Positions 24,614 through 41,153 of a stretch of 64,000 nucleotides of DNA are shown in pieces. The translations under genes and the position numbers were made by a program. Every line of letters begins with the position of its first letter. Position 1 is the first letter of the stretch. Origin of the DNA: Ananas comosus (taxonomy: Eukaryota > Streptophyta > Magnoliopsida > Poales > Bromeliaceae); contig NC_033638.1 in NCBI RefSeq assembly GCF_001540865.1, positions 10,659,755 through 10,723,754 on the forward strand, in the 5' to 3' direction. A model generated the notes under the pieces. The model ran no database searches, was not told where the DNA came from, and was given only the letters and a program-made list of their open reading frames with translations.

Positions 24614-27221
24614 GGGATCGATGAGGAGAGATGAGTAGGGAAAAAGGAGAACTAATTAATTAGATTGCTAGCTAGATCGGTGCTTGTTATCGGAAGGAGT
24701 AGTAGAATAAATTAATGGAGAGATTAAAAGTTGAAAAGGTATCTCTGAAGGGAAGTTTTCTGAGTCTTCTATGAGTCGGCCTTATTAGATGCTTATAAAC
24801 TTCATTTGTGAAGCTTGCTACCTCTTTTGTTTAGTTGTCTTGGGGTGTTCTCTATCCAATAATTGTGAGTTAGGTATAATCTCAGGCTAAATAATTATTT
24901 GTTTGCGCCTCTCTATTTGAAATTTATACATACTCGTTTGTAATTTGTAATAGTAGAGGGTGCTTGGCAGTATTTTGTGCAAACTTAACACTAATTAATT
25001 TTAGGCTCGCTCTCTATTTTATTCCGTACCAAAACTCCCGCCCCTCTCTCTCCCTTTCGAGATCTCTCTCTCTCCCCGTGTGCGGCACGCACTTCTCCCT
25101 CCCGTTCGTGCCCGTGCTCTCGGACTCTCGATCTTTCCTCGTCCTCTGATATTGTTGCTGCCGTCGTTGGCCACCGACGGTGCTTCATGATCACTTATCA
25201 GCGCTATTTTCGTTCATCATCAACGGTACATGGATCACCGTCTTTTTTTTTCACTGTTTTTAAAGAGTTCCGTCAATAGTTTGATTTTTGGCATTTGACT
25301 AATTAATACTTTCACTATTTAGCGGTAAGCCACCGGATATCCGTTAGTTTTTCACAAAGCAATATAGAAAAATATTTTAAGTATAAGAAAATCATGTTTT
25401 TTGTAGATTTCTAAGAATAAGAATTAAACATGTAATTATGCACTTTTGGAAAAGAGTTTTGGCTTTAACTAATAATTTCATTTAGTAAAATAATTTTTTT
25501 TAAAGAATAATATATCCTGTAACTTGGTGGCTGGATTTATATTTTAAATTACTAGTTGAGTGTACGTGCAAATATACGTAACAATTATTTTAGTTTATTT
25601 CAAATCAATAGAAATTTATAAATGATATTTATCAAAAAAATTTAGAATAAAAATTATATATTTTTAAATTTATATATTATATTTTATTAGAAAATATCTA
25701 CAACATACTAAATTGTTCTTTTTTATACATTAAATATTTATAAATATTTTTCGACTCCTGATAAATATAAAATTTAAGTATGTGTTTTAAACTAAAAGTA
25801 TCAAAATTTAATTCGTATTTATTTCAAAATTTAAAATTTAATTTTGATCCATTATATTATTAATTTTTTTTTAATTGTTAATTCCAATTTGATATCAAAA
25901 ATTAAATTTAATTCACGATTTAAACTTAAATTTTAATTTAAAATAGTTTGATAAAAGTGCTATTTTTTAACAGATTGATCATAATCGTTCATTTTTATTT
26001 GAATTATTTTTAACAAATTATTCATAATCGTTCGTAGAATTGAATTTATGGATGGATGTGAATGCTTTTTTTTAACAGATTGATCGTGATTATAATTGTT
26101 CGTAGAATTGAATTTATGGATGGATGTGAATGCTTTTTTTTAACAGATTGATCATAACTGTTCATTCTTAGTTGATATATATTTTAATAAATTGATCATA
26201 ACTATTCGTAGGAAATATTCTTTTATTCCTTTTGATTCCGTCTTTCATTCTTATACGCTTTTATATATAATATAGATATAGATACTATTCTACTATACTA
26301 ATGTTATAGAAATTAGCATCGTCTTTATATTGCGTCTCCGGGTGCCTGTGCCTACTGGCATCTCTGTTCTGTATTTTCGCTTTCGAGCGCCACTATTCTG
26401 TATATGCACTATCGGGCGTCTCTATTCTGCATTTGTTCTCTTTTCCGTACCGTATAATTTAGCGAATTTTTGTTACTATTTTTCTGTCTATTTTTTTATT
26501 GGATTTTATGACTTTACATATTTGTTATTCTAATAGGTATACAACGTCTATTATGTCTAGGATTTGAGGTGTGACATTAGAAGAGTTTTCTTTTAAAACA
26601 CAATTGTCAAATAAAGTTCTCACTATTCAATTAATGGTGGGCGGGATGGTAAAAGATGAGAATAGCTAGATAGTTATTTGCATATGCATATGCAGCGGGA
26701 ACATTTGGTCATAGTTTATCTGATGAAGCTAAAATATATATATAGTTTCAGATATATGGCACAGTATTGTACACAGCGAGCTTTAGCCTTTAGGATATAC
26801 GACAAACTTTTCAGTGATAACTTTAATTTGTCATGCTTAATTAGTCTATCCCAGTGTCTCAAGATAACAAATAACTAAGTCAGTTTAAATATTTTCTTTT
26901 CAAATCAATGTGCAATAGGAAATTACTAAGATTTAAATAGTCTTAACTCCTCTTTTTTCTCTTTTTTTTTTTCCCCTGTGAAAAGGTGGAATAGTACTCT
27001 TACAATCAACTTCGCCTAAATATGTTTTTTTTTTTTTTTCCCTTCTGCAGTAAATCCTCTTGAATTGATATGTCATGTAGAATAGCACCAGAAATTGGAT
27101 CTATATATATATATAATTGCTTCAAAATGGGAAACGAGCTAGTGCATGCATGTGCAAGTTAAAAATGTCATGCAACCTACTTGAAAATGAAGAACAAAAG
27201 TAGGTCAATAAAATAAAAGTA
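24614..27221. other. Intergenic, no gene recognised
   Basis: The first few hundred bases are the promoter side of the zinc-finger gene. After that come a CT-rich tract (25045-25080), long AT-rich DNA and a tandem duplication at 26031-26152. No gene is supported. Confidence 0.5.
26031..26152. repeat. Direct duplication of about 54 bp
   Basis: The block TTCGTAGAATTGAATTTATG ... TTTAACAGATTGATC occurs twice, separated by about 13 bp. Confidence 0.85.
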
Positions 27222-27584
27222 AGGGCAAATTTCAAATACCACCCATTTGGTTTTGCGCTTTTTTATTTTAGTACCATGTGGTTTAAAGTATAACAATTTA
27301 ACACTTTATGATTTTATTTTTTCTCTTTTTGTTAGCTCCTTCGTTAACAATTCGTTAAATTATATACAAAAAATCTCAGATATCCAACTAAATTTATCGA
27401 ATATTCACTTTGGTACATTTTAGTTTTAATTTAGTCACTGATTTAACGAAAAAAAATTAGTAGAGGAAATAATAAAAAGAGAAAACTGAAACCATGAGGT
27501 ACGTACTAAACTGATCACTTTAAACCGCATAGTACCAAAGTGAAAAAGTGCGAAACTATAGGAATGATATTTAAAATTTTTTCT
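27222..27584. mobile_element. Foldback/MITE with about 70-bp inverted ends
   Basis: The left arm (GGGCAAATTTCAAATACC, then TTTAGTACCATGTGGTTTAA) is mirrored by the right arm (GGTTTAAAGT side, GTACCAAAGTGAAAAAGTGC). The interior has a second symmetric part (TTCGTTAAC against TTTAACGAAA). No frame. Superfamily not assigned. Confidence 0.65.
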
Positions 27585-27931
27585 AAAAATAAATAGCTCT
27601 GCGATCTTAATTACTTTAGAGAACTTGGTGATGAGACGTAGAACTTTTCAAAATTGATTCAAAGATTAATTAGTGGTAACCCCGACAATCTTTAAGTACA
27701 AATTTTAATAATGGAGGAGGCATGGACATGATGGAGAGAGATTGGTGATAAATTAATCAACATCTCTAGATTAGTCGCATATAATATTATTTAAATTCCA
27801 CAAGCAACAATTATTCTCCATTCAGGGGCCCATTAATGTCGTCGATCGTGACAGAACCACGGGTTTTCTGTGAAGATTAATAGCTTACATAAACAACATC
27901 ATCAATGTATTTCATTTAATTTAAACCTAAA

Positions 27932-28050
27932 TTTTTTTTTTTTTAAGAAACAATAGCATGCTACCTACCCCTTCATTCATTAAAATGATGAAATGAACTA
28001 ATCCACAGAGTGAGGCAACCGGGCTTCAAAAAAAAAAAGAAAAAAAAAAA
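27932..28050 (-). mobile_element. LINE 3' end, 5'-truncated
   Basis: On the minus strand: the LINE 3' untranslated region (equivalent to 45600-45660, with GGCAACCGGGC), the shared tail (ATAGCATGCTACC), then poly(A) (T run 27932-27944). Confidence 0.7.
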
Positions 28051-28215
28051 ACTACACACAGAAAGAGTCCCAAAAAGCAGAAAGCGAGCGATGTTCATTA
28101 ATAGTTGACTCCCTTTGTAAACCTACAAGTTGCTTGATGATTCCTGATTTTTCATGTTTTTGAGTTCTTTTAAGTCACTCAACATTACAGGTCATTGAAC
28201 AGTCATAGAATCCCC

Positions 28216-28230
28216 CTCTTTTTTTCTTTT

Positions 28231-28282
<52 letters not shown>

Positions 28283-28415
28283 AGAAATAGATAACACGCT
28301 ACCCGCTTCATTTAGAAATAAACTTAGCTGAAAATGTGAATCAACTAGGATTCGAACTTAGGTCTCAGGGTATCAACCACCAAGCCCTTTGCCACTTGCT
28401 CTAGAGACGATCGGT
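28216..28415 (-). mobile_element. tRNA-derived SINE, complete, with perfect target duplication
   Basis: The best copy in the window. Minus-strand order: head with A-box-like TAGAGCAAGTGG, B-box AGTTCGAATCC about 45 nt later, a body with TTGATTCACATTTTCAGC, the shared tail GAAGCGGGTAGCGTGTTATC, CTATTTCTC, then about 50 A. An 11-bp duplication, ATAGAATCCCC, flanks it (28205-28215 and 28416-28426). The A and B boxes form the internal RNA polymerase III promoter of tRNA-derived SINEs. About 135 bp without the poly(A). Confidence 0.9.
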
Positions 28416-29202
28416 ATAGAATCCCCTTGTTATGCTCCAACTGATACACTTTTTTATTTTTAGTTCTTACAGCACTGTATTGTCAATTGATAATTTATTG
28501 GGGGAAGAAACAATACTACCACTTTCTCCTTTTAAGTTCTTTTCCTTCTTTTTTTTTTTTTTTCTTTTTAGTTCAAGAAGCAATTATTTTCATTGATTAT
28601 TATTTCTTGCCTTTCCTAAGAGTGATGAGTCTTTACATTTAAATATATAGGATTAATTGATCTATATTAAGAGGAAGTTGGATTGAACTCTATTCTCCGG
28701 GAACATTCCTTCCTATATGGATGAACAGAGCACATAAGTACATAACACCTACCAGTCTCAATTCCAAATAACTAGATAAACTAATTAACAAAGGTGGATA
28801 ATCTTTTTACCACTAATTAACTTGCCAACCTGAATGATCGAGGACTGAGTCTTCTACTTCACTCTAACATGCAACAGTCAAAGATTTTGTCATGAGAAGA
28901 GAAAAGGTGCCATTCTTGGTCAGAGCATCTGCTCGGAATTCCCATGCAAGAAGAAGAAGAAGAAGATCGAAGAAACCAATGAGGACCCATAAGTGTTGAG
29001 AATTCTCATTCCAAAAACAAAACCAAAAAAGTGTGGAAAAATAGCTTATAGAGGCCCAACTATTCATGCATGTGACATTAGCTTTACCAAAATTTAGGCC
29101 GGTATATGAAATTAGAATACATTGCCCCAAAAAAGAAAGGAGAAACGAATGCCGCTAGTCATAACAGTCTTAGATCGGCCCTCGCATGTAGTCCCTAATT
29201 TC

Positions 29203-29235
29203 TTTTTTTTTTCTTTTGAGAAAGAGGTAGCAAGC
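29203..29235 (-). mobile_element. Tail-only retroposon insertion
   Basis: Poly(T) followed by TTTTGAGAAAGAGGTAGCAA, that is, only the last ~20 bases of the shared tail plus poly(A). A perfect 14-bp duplication TAGTCCCTAATTTC flanks it (29189-29202 and 29236-29249). Confidence 0.85.
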
Positions 29236-30215
29236 TAGTCCCTAATTTCATAATTGACATAGTTACAACTGCAGGCAATAAATATAACAGATTGACGACT
29301 TATTTGGCCTGGCTTCTGTGGCTAGACGACCTTCACTACATTGCAGTTCGATGGATGAAACTCCGACCCAGAGGTGTTATACCAAATAAAAATTACACCA
29401 CAAACCAAATAGCCAGACCAATTAGGACACAAATAAAGTAATATAACTGTTAGTTATGAATATGCAACTTACTCTGATATCAGATTTATACTTATACTAA
29501 TTTGTTACGACAAAAAAAAAAAAGATCTAGTTCGTAGGACATGAAAATACCAAAAAAAAGTTGAGACAAAGTGAAAACATTTTTTTTGATTCAGACACAA
29601 AAATATCAAAAAATAAAATAAAATTACATATACAAATATTTATATGATTCAGACACTGCCTTACATTCACGGGTGAATACGAAGTGAAAACTTTCACTAT
29701 AATCAAAGTAGAGTACAACCCATGCCTCCCTCATAAAATAACCTCGCCTCTAAAATACACCGATACTCTCTATATCATCTACCGCATCAAATTAATAAAA
29801 TAAAGAATATATTTACATTAGTGACTAAAAGTTAATAAGGCTTGAAATAATTTCACAATTAAAGATTAGTTATAACCTAACTTAACTTAATGGTTGGTCG
29901 AAACAGAATATATTTAGAAAACCGTACGATTAAAGAATTTGAGACATATCTAACCATAACAAAAACGCTTTGCATCAAGAAATTAAACATAACAAAAATG
30001 TGCATGGGCTTTTGTAGTTATTACGAATAATCCTGTTCGGGATTCTCTTTGTTTCCAATTACTTGTACAAGATACGATTTGTCCATGACTTTGTACTGCT
30101 GCTAATTTACAAGGCAATATTCTCAGGTACTCTCGACAATTTGGCAAGTACTAGGCATATTTTCTTTCACCACTTGATAATATGAAATGAAACTTTTTCA
30201 AAAATTTGCTCTGTG

Positions 30216-30614
30216 TGTTCTCAAGATTTCTAATGGTGATGATCAGCTTAGAGAACGCCCCGCTTGGGAATAGGATAGATGATGTGACTGCAGTCTGGGA
30301 TCGCGGGATGATGAGGAAGGGAACACAGTGGCCGTGTACTACTATACCCGGATTGATGGCCCGTTGGTGGATTATTTGGGATGTAAGGAATGGTGTGATT
30401 TTTAGGAAAAATAAACCGGACCCCCTCCAAGCAGTCCATAAGATTAAACAGCTGATAAAGCTTTGGAACCAAGTTTTGTCTGACAGAATAATATAGTTTT
30501 TTTTTTTTTTTTTTTCACCCCCTCCCGAGGCCGATTGTTGCCTCATCCCTGTAACCTAGCTCATCCTTGCAATGAATAAAGCGGGTAGTGCGCTACCTAT
30601 TTCTCAAAAAAAAA
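30216..30614 (+). mobile_element. LINE 3' fragment, 5'-truncated, with long target duplication
   Basis: Encodes the last part of a LINE ORF2 (ARWWIIWDVRNGVIFRKN), then a 3' untranslated region and the shared tail (AAAGCGGGTAGTGCGCTACC, TATTTCTC, poly(A)). About 27 bp of near-identical flank (GAAACTTTTTC to TTTGCTC, 30189-30215 and 30615-30643) is the target duplication, with a few mismatches. Confidence 0.85.
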
Positions 30615-30643
30615 GAAACTTTTTCGAAAATGTTTGCTCCGTG

Positions 30644-31632
30644 ACAAAGCCACTAAAGCGATCGGTCAGTCCCTGGTTGTGACCACAAAATTATCATCTT
30701 CGCAAATTCGATTCTCTGATTGTACATCTGATTGGCTAATGAAGAATAGAATCCTGCTTACTGTTTATTAGATAATTGAGAGAAGTCCTTGTGGCTAATA
30801 AGTAATCACAATGTACGGATTCAATAAGAAACACAATATCTTATGTAGGTAGAAGATGGAGACCTTTCGAAATACTTATTCAATTGGTAATTATTCAACT
30901 TCCAATTAAGGTTTCACGTGTTTGTTTTTTAAGATTTGTTAAGAAAAACTTTAGCGTTTTGACATTGTCCGATCATAAAATTTGATTTGATGTTCTTTTT
31001 TTTTTAAGGGGTGTGACCAGATCGATTGGGCGGAAGTGGCTTATGAGAGAACATGCATGTACTCGAACTGGGCCTATTGGGCTGAACAGGGAGACCTCTT
31101 TGACGTACGCTCTTACGTACGCACTCTTTTCCGTGTATGGCGCGCAATACTGAAATGTTAAGACCCGAAGCTTGAGGAGGATAGCAATATTGAAAAGTTT
31201 CTGGCAACGTTTGCATGCAACAAGATTAACCATATCAATTTAGAGCTTCTCGCGTGGCTCAGAATAGGTACTACATCCATTGATTAGATTTTTCCACTAG
31301 CTACTTAAATTGCAAGGTCGAAAAGGTCACATTTTAATTTCGCACGACTTTCACTGTCACTCACAAGATACTAACAAAATTTGGCATCCGTAGAACATAA
31401 TTAATGAGAGCAATTTGTTTGACAATAACACAACAAACAAATGCTCCAACCTGTACCTCTGCCTCTTGTCTCCTGCCAAAAATTCCTCTCCTGGCCTTAA
31501 CAGCAGGCAAAGAAACAGACAATCAGTATTGTCTGGACCTGGTTCATTCGTTGGTTGTGGACCACCCCTAGCTAGCTACATGTATTCTCCATATCATGCA
31601 TCCCTGTCTCTAATTAATCTGCCGCTTTAAAA

Positions 31633-31675
<43 letters not shown>

Positions 31676-32243
31676 TTTTAATTTCAAAATGCCTACGTAC
31701 GTACGACTCATTTTGCTGAAAAAATTCAAAAATAGAGACGGAATAGATATATGGCCGATTTTTTGGCGTTCCAGGGCTGGTCGATGTTATGTGCCCAGAT
31801 CCGTACAATAATTTCTTCAAAAATTCAACACAAATCTCCAAGCCTGGCTATGAAGGGACAATTAAGAAGTGGGTGGCATAGCCGTCCTACCACTACACAA
31901 CATGAGATTAACATGGCTTTTCCGTTTGGCAAGGTTTGGAAAAATCTGGACTTAGCCAAATTTGAGATCTCATCAACTAAAGTAATCAAAAGGGCTTTTA
32001 TTTTATTAGTATTTTATTATATTTTACTTTTTTGCATAACTCCTTGGATATCATACGCCCCCAATAATCCCATTTTTCGCTTGACTACTGTATGCAACAA
32101 ATCATTTTCTCTCATCAATGTATACCTACGAAGGAAAAGAAGAAGGTTGCTAGGTGTACCCAATAAATTTTTTTTTTGTCTCTTTCATGATCAATTGATA
32201 TATTTTTAGCTCACGGGGATTCATATATAGCAACTAAGAACCG
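30644..32243. other. Intergenic, no gene recognised
   Basis: Contains an (AAT)n microsatellite at 31633-31674. Nothing else is supported. Confidence 0.5.
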
Positions 32244-32384
32244 GACCGATCGTTACTAGCACAAGCGGCAAAAAATTTGATCGTTGGTATTCGAGATGTC
32301 AAGTTTGAATCCTAATTGATTCATATTTTCAATTAAGTTTATTTTTTAAAAAATAAACAAAGTAGGTAGCATGTTACCATTCTC

Positions 32385-32417
<33 letters not shown>

Positions 32418-32421
32418 AAAA
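32244..32421 (+). mobile_element. tRNA-derived SINE, plus strand, diverged
   Basis: Head CGATCGTTACTAGCACAAGC, a B-box-like AGTTTGAATCC, body TTGATTCATATTTTCAATTAAG, then tail GGTAGCATGTTACC and a long A run (32396-32421). It lies about 260 bp upstream of the first SDR exon. Confidence 0.78.
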
Positions 32422-32638
32422 GAGAGAGCAAGAACTGGGGTTTGTCTAAAGAAACTCCCGCCCCTCCCCCCGGAAGTCAACGACTAATAATTTCGTACAA
32501 TATAAAAAAGAGCACGTTGTGATTAATTATTTCGTGATATGTTGTAAGAGAATTAATGATGCTAAATTTATACAGCACCATTATATATACATATAGCTCT
32601 GGATCTATTCGATCCTCTTCCATTACCCTCACACAAAG

Positions 32639-32684
<46 letters not shown>

Positions 32685-32685
32685 N

Positions 32686-36005
<3,320 letters not shown>

Positions 36006-36599
36006 ACGTATAGCACCGGTCAAAATCGAACCAAAAAAATTGGACTCTTGAATTTCATGAGTATATTTAGCGCGAGTTGTTTCAGTTTTTGTCAGTACGA
36101 GTAACTGTTGAAGATTATTTTCGCCTTCTGAATACAGAGTGGAGTACGTACGTAGAGACAAGTTTCATGGTTACTTCGAATTTATGAGTTAATTAGACCA
36201 TCTTTCCATTAAAAAAAAAAGAAAATTAAAATCCTTATTTTTATTTTTATTTTTGTTTTCTCATATTCTACATCTTGGAGATTCCTCGTGCTTATTTTAC
36301 TTATCTATTTATTTTTTTGAAAGGTCTGATGCTAATAATATAGACCTTTTGCTGAATAATTATAGAAAATCACAACTTCAAAGACAGAAAAAAAAAAAAG
36401 AAAATTAAAACCGAATAAGGTTCAATATGAAACCGGCCCAAGACATGTACATTATAAATCAGTGAACGGATGTCTCGAAGTTTGGTTTAGACCGAGTTAA
36501 AAACAAATCCGGCCCAAAATACTATTCCGGTACCTTTCAAAATCCAGCCCAGGACGAAGACAAACAATAAAACAAGCCCAAATAAGGTTCAGCCCATTT

Positions 36600-37110
36600 A
36601 GACCGGGCACATTTCCACTACCGCCACTTTCGCACACGCTCTTAAGCGACACCTTCACGCGCACACGCACACGCACACGGGCACGCACACACTCTCTCAC
36701 CCCCAGCGGAGCGTAGAGGATCGATTGAGATCCTTCATCTTCAACGCCGATCTCCATATCGCTTAATATAGGTGTGTATTCTCCACCTCTAATCCTCATT
36801 TCTCCGCTCTCGATTGCGATATTGCAGCTGCGGTATTTGGACGTCGCCCCGATTGATGCCTCAATTTGGTTTTCTCTATTCCATGTTAGTTTTAATTTTT
36901 GAGTACAATTTCGGCTATTCGAACAGTTTCGTTTTTTTTTTTTTTCCCCCATTTAGATTCTACAATTTGAGGATATCCCTATTGTTTCCAGATGTTTGAT
37001 GCTCTGATTACAAAAGAATTCGTATGATCCGTGAAGTTTACCGTGTAAATTTAGGTTTCGCGATATCGAACAAGGTGAAACTTGTGATCTCATAGATTGT
37101 GAAGGTTATC
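36600..37110 (+). promoter_or_regulatory. Probable promoter and leader exon/intron of the CGR3-like gene
   Basis: A CACACG-rich tract (36655-36692) is followed by a likely leader exon ending at 36771 (TATAG, then GTGTGT). A good acceptor with a long pyrimidine run ends at 36956 (CCCCCATTTAG). A 5' leader intron of 36772-36956 would fit, but transcript data are needed to prove it. Confidence 0.35.
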
Positions 37111-38600
37111 ATGGCGAGAAGAGGAATAAATCCCAACCGACGATTGGTTGACACTGGGAGTATCCCGCTCGTTAGTTCACTGCATCAGAAGTCGCGATCA
37201 TCGCCGTTGCTATCGATCGGATTAGTTGTTCTGGTAGATTTAGTATATTGAGTTTTTAATTGTATCTGATTTTACTGTTTCTCTCTCTTTGAAACAGCTT
37301 TATTAACATGTTTTTGTCGAATTTCAGGGTGCTTTTCTGCTCATCGGTTACTCCTATAGCAGCTCAGGTTGGTAAAATGATGATGAATAGTAAGATGTCA
37401 GAACGAAACGAATTGTTTAAGAGAAGTTCATAACTAATATTCGTTTTTGCTCATCTGTGCGGTACTTTTGGAATTCATTAGTCCTTTATCTAATGTACGT
37501 AAGCTGATCTTACGGTTTTTAAATATGAATTGTTAGGTGGATTTGGCGGCAATAAAGAAGCTATAACCAGGGGTGAAGGTAGTCATCACTATCGCACATT
37601 TAGTTACTGTTTTTTTAGTTCAAGGGCATGTAATATCAAGAGCATGGAGTTTAATCAATATCGTTTGAATTTGTTATTTTTTACCTTTCTTACTGCCTCA
37701 AAGTTTATTCTTTTGTTAGTTATGTGACATCACTCAAAATATTCAAAAATAACTCTGGTTTCATTATAGTTACAAATCTCATGGTGTAGATTTCTAAACA
37801 TTATCTAAGACGCTTGTGTGAGAGCGCTAAACATATATGTGTGCATCAAATTGTCTTGCCTATATTCCATGTAGAAGAATTGTATCACTTCTCAAGATTT
37901 TTCTAATATTTTGATTAAAAATACTGTAAACTGTACGGCAGCACTTTTGTCGCATATGTTAGATAGCTGTTATATACTCTTATTTCCCTGGCATCATTAA
38001 TATATATATATATATATATATAGAGTAGGGCTACTATACTCTGATGAGTATTGGGCCCTTCGTACTCATAAGTTGTTTTCGATGATAGAGCTTCCGAATC
38101 GACGATCCACTCCGTTAAATATGATTTAGAGTATTTGAAACTTTTAGAAAATAAATTTCGTAATTTTTCGAAATCATAATAAAGTCCATCAAGCGGGCAT
38201 GAAATGAACGGTCAAAATCGAACGATGTCTTAAAAATGGATGTTTGGATCCTTCAATTTAAGATCGGAGTTATTGATCTTTATCTATGTAGTGAATATAA
38301 TTTTCTATCAAAAATTCAACCCATTCCGATTCTTTTTCACCGTTAAACTAGTAAATATCTCATACCGGCCGTTAAAAGTTATCAATTTTGTGAGGTTTTG
38401 ATCGTAAGGTAAATGATATTGAAAATTATAAAATTTGATTTCTAGAAGTTTTTGATGTTCCAAATAATGTTTAACAGTATGAACCGTCGATTCGGAAGCT
38501 CTATCATCGAAAACAACTTATGAGTACGAGGGCGATCGTACTCATAAGAGTATAGTAGCCGGACTCATATATATATATATATATATATATTGAGCTGGAN

Positions 38601-38631
<31 letters not shown>

Positions 38632-41153
38632 TTAGCTCCTCACTAGTTTAGGAGTGTGAGAGTTACTGATATCTCATTCCAAAAGATTTATAGAGATATC
38701 CAAAAGATTTATACACCTTTAAATTAAAAAATCTCGAGATATCAAGCATATCTGTTCTGTATGATATTCTCTGTTATGGCTGCAGTTGGTGAAGAAATTT
38801 ACTTTTCTACCTCATTGCATCATTATAGTCTTGTTTTTAATATAATGATTATTACTGTTAGTAGTTGTAATAATTATTTTGCATAGTCGTTACAAATAGA
38901 TTCAGCTCTTTTTCCGACTTTTGTCAACTTTTCTCATGCACAGGTGCTTCTTGCACACCAGAAGTTCTCCAAGCAATACCTATTTTAAAGAAAGTTTATG
39001 GTGATAGCATGCGGAAAGTTCTACATGTAGGTCCAGATAGCTGTTCAGTTGTTTCAAAGTTGATGAATGAAGATGATACTGAAGCATGGGGCGTAGAACC
39101 TTATGATTTGGAAGATGCTGATAGTAATTGCAAGAGTCTTGTGCGCAAGGGCTTTGTGCGTGTAGCTGATATTAAGTTTCCTCTGCCGTACAGACCAAAA
39201 TCTTTTAACCTTGTCATAGTTTCAGATGCATTGGATTATCTGTCCCCAAAGTACCTTAATAAAACCCTTCCAGATTTGGCGAGGGTATCTGCTGATGGTC
39301 TTGTTATATTTGCTGGTATGCCCATCATCTCAGAGATAATTAATAATCACCAATATTTTTGAAAAATGACCTGGTTAATGTGGTTAATGTTAGTACATAT
39401 CTGTACATTATACATTTTGAAGGGTTGCCTTTAACTGTAATTGAGGGAGGAATAGTGAGGCAAGTGCTAATTAGATGAAGAAATTCAAATGCGTGTATAT
39501 AGTAGAAAAAGAACTGCAAGTGAACTGCAAAAAGAGAACCGCAAGTGAGCAAGTGATACTTTCTTTTTCAGTACATTGCATGGGGTGACATAAAGAAAGA
39601 CAACATATTTCTTTGCCATAAACACAATTGATATATTAAAAGCATGACAGCCATGAAATCTATCATCTGGTATATGTTTGGAGAGTTCATTATTTTTTTT
39701 GTAATTCTACATGTTCGAAAATTTTATTCTAATGCTCTTTAAGTAGTTCGCATTTGCATTTAATATCTGTAGTTCTCTTTAAGTCTTTACTGGATGAATA
39801 TAATTGGTTTACTGTTGCCTTCCGATTTGGTAATTCTGGTACTTTTGGGTTCTTTTTTGTTATCCTTCTTACTAAGTACTACAACCTGACAATAATAAAT
39901 ATAGGTGCACACTTTCCTTTTTTTTACGTAATTACTAATTACTGATGCCAATTCTTTTTTAGAAAAAGAGGAATGTTCGTGTAATTGTTCTACTTCTTCC
40001 TAGTCTCACTAATTTGATGCCCAAGAACATGCGCAGTTTACAAACTTGTACTTGGGATTGGTTTCTTTAAAGATTCTACTTAAGTTTGAAAATAATGGAT
40101 CCTTTTTTATGTCATCACCTCCCTATCTGTTATTTTGTTTTTCTTACTTGAAGTTGTAAAACATGGTAGTTATAGCTTTTTTGTTTTATAATCCCCTAAA
40201 GTTTTTGACATTATATAGATTTATTCTCTTGCTTAGTTTGTAGATCAGCGATATTCTGGATTCAGTTTGTTCTGCCAAGTTAGTCAATGCTTTTGTTGAA
40301 ACCTTGTACAAATAAAAACAAGTGAAAGAAACATTTTGCATTTTTTAAACTATTATTTTCAGAACTTCTTGATAATTCAAGTAGCTTTGTGCATGTGGTG
40401 TGTGTGTGTGTGTGTGTGCGTGTGTGTGTGTGCATATTATACTCTTAAGGAGTGAATTTTCTTGCTGGTCATCATCTCTTTTCACTGTATTACTAGGTTA
40501 TCCAGGTCAGCAAAGAGCAAAAGTCTCGGAGCTGTCAAAATTTGGAAGACCGGTACGTCCAGTAGCAAACTTATCTTTTACTTCAGTTTCACGCAGAAAA
40601 ACAATCCATACTGTATTTCTTATTGTGACTGGTCTTAGCTATGCCATTATAGCATTAATTATAGAGGAAAATGACACTTTTAAACTGTGTTTCATATTCT
40701 GAAACCCATTTCAGATAGATTTCAGTGCAAAACCTTTATTTTTTTTTTCTCTCCTTTTTGCGTTAAGCAAAAAACATAGCTTAGAGGCATTCCCTGGTCA
40801 CCATATGGAATTTTTTCAAACCCAAAGCAGTTGATTTATATTCTTTTTTCATATTATTCTATTTTTGATTTGTGATGGTTCTAAAACATTGGTTATTTTA
40901 TCCATTCAACATGAATGTTGGCATTATGAATAAATGAATAAATCTTTTCTTGTGACTATTGAATTGTTCTGGATGTTGTCGAACTTGGTGTTTGTTATAG
41001 GCCAAATTAAGGAGTTCGTCATGGTGGATAAGATATTTCATTCAGACCGGTTTGGAAGAGAATGAAAATGCAGTGAAGAAGTTTGAACAGACTGCTGGCA
41101 AAGGATCTTACAAACCGGGCTGCCAAGTTTTCCATCTTAGTTATAGTTCATAG
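37111..41153 (+). CDS. CGR3: CGR2/CGR3-like pectin (homogalacturonan) methyltransferase, Golgi
   Basis: Six exons: 37111-37233, 37328-37367, 37537-37572, 38944-39315, 40497-40552 and 41001-41153. They join in frame through GT-AG introns to 259 residues, the usual length of Arabidopsis CGR3-type proteins. A membrane anchor near residues 33-53 (LLSIGLVVLGAFLLIGYSY) follows a short basic N-terminus, as in type II Golgi proteins. The lumenal part has KVLHVGPDSCSVV, then TEAWGVEPYDLEDAD, matching a methyltransferase-like fold that binds S-adenosylmethionine, then FNLVIVSDALDYLSPKYLNK and the invariant PGQQRAKVSELSKFGRP. The protein ends GCQVFHLSYSS. CGR2 and CGR3 methylesterify homogalacturonan during pectin synthesis. 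The exon 3 splice choice is fixed by frame: the alternative donor in exon 2 would give an immediate stop. Intron 3 contains a (TA)n-flanked MITE and an assembly N (38600). Confidence 0.93.
38023..38566. mobile_element. (TA)n-flanked foldback MITE, copy 2 (CGR3 intron 3)
   Basis: 544 bp, ends GAGTAGGGCTACTATACTC ... GAGTATAGTAGCCGGACTC, with (TA)n directly on both sides. The end hairpins have another sequence than in copy 1: right CTTATGAGTACGA/TCGTACTCATAAG (13 bp, perfect); left ATGAGTA/TACTCAT. The core (CCGAATCGACGATCCACTCC) is conserved. No coding content. Confidence 0.85.
40396..40432. repeat. (GT)n microsatellite
   Basis: GT dinucleotides with one GC interruption, in CGR3 intron 4. Confidence 0.9.

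Noticed and set aside
28360..28415. Possible tRNA gene at the A- and B-box motifs
   Set aside because: The boxes are in a repeat with a shared tail, poly(A) and target duplications, and no cloverleaf stems are evident; it is a tRNA-derived SINE.
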